A stretch of 7,942 nt of DNA from Alphaproteobacteria bacterium. Lineage in GTDB: Bacteria > Pseudomonadota > Alphaproteobacteria > Rhodobacterales > Rhodobacteraceae. A model generated the notes under the pieces. That model worked only from the letters and a program-made list of their open reading frames with translations, did not search any database and was not told the origin of the DNA. The position numbers and the translations under genes are program-made. This document shows positions 6,385 to 7,942 of the stretch, piece by piece; positions within the stretch are counted from its first letter, which is position 1; each line of letters opens with the position of its first letter. The stretch lies in NCBI GenBank assembly GCA_030424705.1, contig JAUHWJ010000067.1, positions 1 to 7,942 on the forward strand. The letters are read 5' to 3'.

Positions 6385-7697
6385 GCGCCTCGCTTCGCGC
6401 GCCGGTACTCTTCGCCTTCATGGCGGCGGCTCTGGCGGTTGTCGGCTTCTACCAGTCCTGGTCGCTCAGCCTCGCGATCCTCAATCTCTGCCTCATCTCC
6501 TCGATCATGGCGCTCGGCGTGAACGTCCAGTGGGGCTATGCCGGGCTCTTCAATGTCGGCACGATGGGCTTCGCGGCCATCGGCGGCGTCGCCGCCGTGC
6601 TCGTCTCCGCCGCCCCGGTGGGGGAGGCGTGGTCGGCGGGCGGCTGGGGGCTCTTCCTCTCGCTCCTCGCCGTGATCGGAACGATCATCGCCATCGTCCT
6701 CATCCGCGCGAAGATGCCGAAGGGCAGGGCGCGGGGCTTCGCCGTGGCCGCCGCGATCCTCGTCGGCTACACGCTCGCGCGCTGGGCCTTCGACCCGGCG
6801 GTGGACGCGATCGAGGCGGTGGACCCGGCGCTTTCGGGCTATCTCGGCGGGCTCGGCCTGCCGATCACCGTCTCCTGGGCGGTCGGCGGGCTCATGGCCG
6901 CGGGCGTCGCCTGGGTGATCGGCAAGATCGCGCTCGGCCTCCGCTCCGACTATCTCGCCATCGCCACGCTCGGCATTTCCGAGATCATCGTCTTCATCGC
7001 GAAGAACGAGGACTGGATGACGAGGGGCGTTAAGAACGTGACCGGCTTGCCGCGGCCCGTCCCCTATGAGGTCGATCTCCAGCAGGCGCCCTGGTTCCTC
7101 GAACGCGTCGCCGCCTGGGGGCTCGACCCGGTTGAGGCGTCGTCCATCTATGTGAAGCTCTCCTACGCCCTCCTCTTCGCCGCCGTGCTCCTCGTCCTTC
7201 TCTGGCTCTCCGAGAAGGCGCTCAACTCGCCCTGGGGCCGGATGATGCGCTCGATCCGGGACAACGAGGCGGCCGCTGAGGCGATGGGCAAGGACGTGAC
7301 GGCGCGGCGGCTCCAGACCTTCATCCTCGGTTCCGCGATCTGCGGCATCGCCGGCGCGATGCTGACGACGCTGGACGGGCAGTTCACCCCCGGAACCTAC
7401 AACCCCCTGCGCTTCACCTTCCTGATCTGGGTCATGGTGATCGTCGGCGGCTCCGGCAACAACTGGGGCTCGGTGCTCGGCGGCTTCCTTATCTGGTTCG
7501 TCTGGATCCAGGCGGAGCCGGCGGGGCGCTGGATGATGGACGTGATGACGATGGGCTTCGGGGAGGAGAACCCGTTTCGCCTCCATATGATCGAGAGCGC
7601 GGCCTACATGCGCTTCGTCCTCATGGGCCTCATCCTCCTCGTCGCTCTCCGCTTTGCGCCGAAGGGCCTGATCCCGGAACGGACGAAGCTGGGCTAG
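6381..7697 (+). CDS. livM: Branched-chain amino-acid-type ABC transporter permease, LivM type
   Basis: This 438-residue polytopic inner-membrane protein is the second permease subunit. Conserved blocks are NVQWGYAGLFNVGTMGFAAIG (begins at 48), GLRSDYLAIATLGISEII (186-203), VTGLPRPVP (220-228), the ATPase-contact loop SPWGRMMRSIRDNEAAAEAMG (begins at 283), the block near 357-368 (GSGNNWGSVLGG), and the end LRFAPKGLIPER (423-434). Residues 87-155 hold extra hydrophobic helices and a charged turn (RAKMPKGRARG) between the first conserved blocks. ATG 6381 overlaps the livH stop (ATGA); the same frame is open further upstream, but that part is shadow inside livH. The stop TAG lies within CTAG (7694-7697), directly before IS-related sequence. 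The end looks complete, though loss or change of a few terminal residues by the insertion cannot be excluded. No fused ATPase domain. Confidence 0.94.
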   Translation: MSASLRAPVLFAFMAAALAVVGFYQSWSLSLAILNLCLISSIMALGVNVQWGYAGLFNVGTMGFAAIGGVAAVLVSAAPVGEAWSAGGWGLFLSLLAVIGTIIAIVLIRAKMPKGRARGFAVAAAILVGYTLARWAFDPAVDAIEAVDPALSGYLGGLGLPITVSWAVGGLMAAGVAWVIGKIALGLRSDYLAIATLGISEIIVFIAKNEDWMTRGVKNVTGLPRPVPYEVDLQQAPWFLERVAAWGLDPVEASSIYVKLSYALLFAAVLLVLLWLSEKALNSPWGRMMRSIRDNEAAAEAMGKDVTARRLQTFILGSAICGIAGAMLTTLDGQFTPGTYNPLRFTFLIWVMVIVGGSGNNWGSVLGGFLIWFVWIQAEPAGRWMMDVMTMGFGEENPFRLHMIESAAYMRFVLMGLILLVALRFAPKGLIPERTKLG

Positions 7698-7747
7698 GCC
7701 CAGGACCCATAATCAGGATTCCTCATTCGCCTGAGATGTGATTCAAA

Positions 7748-7764
7748 CTCCCAAATGTTGGGAG
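7748..7764 (+). promoter_or_regulatory. Hairpin sequestering the transposase ribosome-binding site
   Basis: CTCCCAA (7748-7754) and TTGGGAG (7758-7764) form a perfect 7-bp stem with a 3-nt loop, ATG. The right arm holds GGGAG, the apparent Shine-Dalgarno sequence 9 nt before the transposase ATG. In RNA the stem would hide this site. IS elements such as IS10 use comparable structures to block transposase translation from transcripts entering from outside. Confidence 0.6.
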
Positions 7765-7773
7765 ATTGAGACG

Positions 7774-7942
7774 ATGGACCACCACTTCTGGCTCTCTGAT
7801 GCCCAGTTCGCGCGCCTGGAGCCTCTTCTGCCGAACAAGCCGCGCGGGGTTCCGCGGGTAGACGATCGCCGGGTTATCTCCGGGATCATCCACGTGATCC
7901 GGGGCGGGCTGATGTGGCGCGACGCGCCGGCCGCCTACGGGC
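7774..7942 (+). CDS. IS5-family transposase, N-terminal part (cut by window edge)
   Basis: Fifty-six codons are visible, beginning MDHHFWLSDAQFARLEPLLP and continuing through GVPRVDDRRVISGIIHVI and GGLMWRDAPAAYG. This matches the N-terminal DUF4096-type domain of IS5-family (IS427 group) transposases, in which LSDAQFARLEPLLP and the DDRR-to-WRDAP block are conserved. In this group the enzyme is often split into two frames joined by programmed frameshifting; whether this copy is split or intact cannot be seen. The DDE catalytic residues lie downstream of the window. The ATG at 7774 has GGGAG at 7760-7764. The gene reads in the same direction as the liv operon and may receive read-through transcription, since no terminator is visible after livM. 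Confidence 0.9.
   Translation, partial: MDHHFWLSDAQFARLEPLLPNKPRGVPRVDDRRVISGIIHVIRGGLMWRDAPAAYG

Larger units (their letters stand above)
7698..7942 (+). mobile_element. Left part of an IS5-family insertion sequence (right part outside window)
   Basis: The segment after livM contains the 5' end of an IS5-family (IS427-like) transposase gene preceded by a short non-coding end, the layout expected for the left end of such an element. The exact boundary is not determined: the terminal inverted repeat cannot be verified because the other end is missing. Composition of 7705-7770 is AT-richer than the operon, consistent with IS sequence starting between 7698 and about 7711. The CTAG at 7694-7697 would fit the YTAR target of some IS5-family members, but no second copy can be seen here. 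Confidence 0.7.

Noticed and set aside
6225..7586. 453-codon open frame on the minus strand over livM, and a similar one over livH (5302-6246)
   Set aside because: The products are dominated by Asp, Glu, Arg, His and Gly, as expected from reading permease codons in antisense. No ribosome site or homology supports them.
1..7942. CRISPR array, tRNA, toxin-antitoxin pair or phage defence cassette
   Set aside because: No spaced direct repeats, cloverleaf sequence or defence-type domains were seen. The window is explained by housekeeping genes, one importer operon, one foreign small gene and an IS end.

Overview
The window comes from a GC-rich bacterium. Codon choice ends mostly in G or C, and the proteins read like those of the Alphaproteobacteria, probably Rhodobacterales or a close relative. 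That placement is an inference from protein style and gene content; no rRNA or species marker is present. The core is an ordinary high-affinity amino-acid-type ABC transporter operon. Two pieces do not belong to it by composition or type: a small AT-richer gene inside the operon, and the start of an insertion sequence at its end.

Left part (1-1858): Two genes run leftwards. One is the N-terminal 52 residues of a UPF0126/TRIC-type membrane protein, cut by the window edge. The other is a CinA N-terminal-like (MoaB/Mog fold) protein. A 120-nt divergent intergenic region separates them from a rightward type I methionine aminopeptidase gene (map), which has all metal ligands intact and a GTG start.

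Central part (1990-7697): A HAAT-type (Liv) ABC importer reads rightwards. It encodes a periplasmic binding protein, ATPase LivG, an unrelated small secreted protein, ATPase LivF, permease LivH and permease LivM. After the binding-protein gene there is a 64-nt spacer with a strong hairpin, which probably lets the binding protein be made in excess. From livG onward the genes overlap or nearly touch (GTGA, TGATG, a 4-nt gap, ATGA), so they are very likely one translationally coupled transcript. The binding protein captures the ligand in the periplasm, LivH and LivM form the membrane path, and LivG and LivF hydrolyse ATP. The substrate cannot be read from sequence; branched-chain amino acids are the default, but amides, urea or other amino acids are transported by the same family.

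The small gene at 4018-4647 is the most unusual item. Its GC content is about 54% by hand count, against roughly 62-68% in sampled neighbouring lines. It is unrelated to ABC transporters, encodes an apparent signal peptide, and fits between livG and livF with start/stop overlaps on both sides. Removing it at the repeated GTGA restores a plausible direct livG-livF junction with a good ribosome-binding site.

Right end (7698-7942): The livM stop is followed within 76 nt by the start of an IS5-family transposase gene, cut by the window edge. A perfect hairpin buries its Shine-Dalgarno sequence, which would limit transposase translation from operon read-through. I see no CRISPR array, tRNA, rRNA or clearly new multi-gene system. 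The longest non-coding gaps are 120 and 131 nt.
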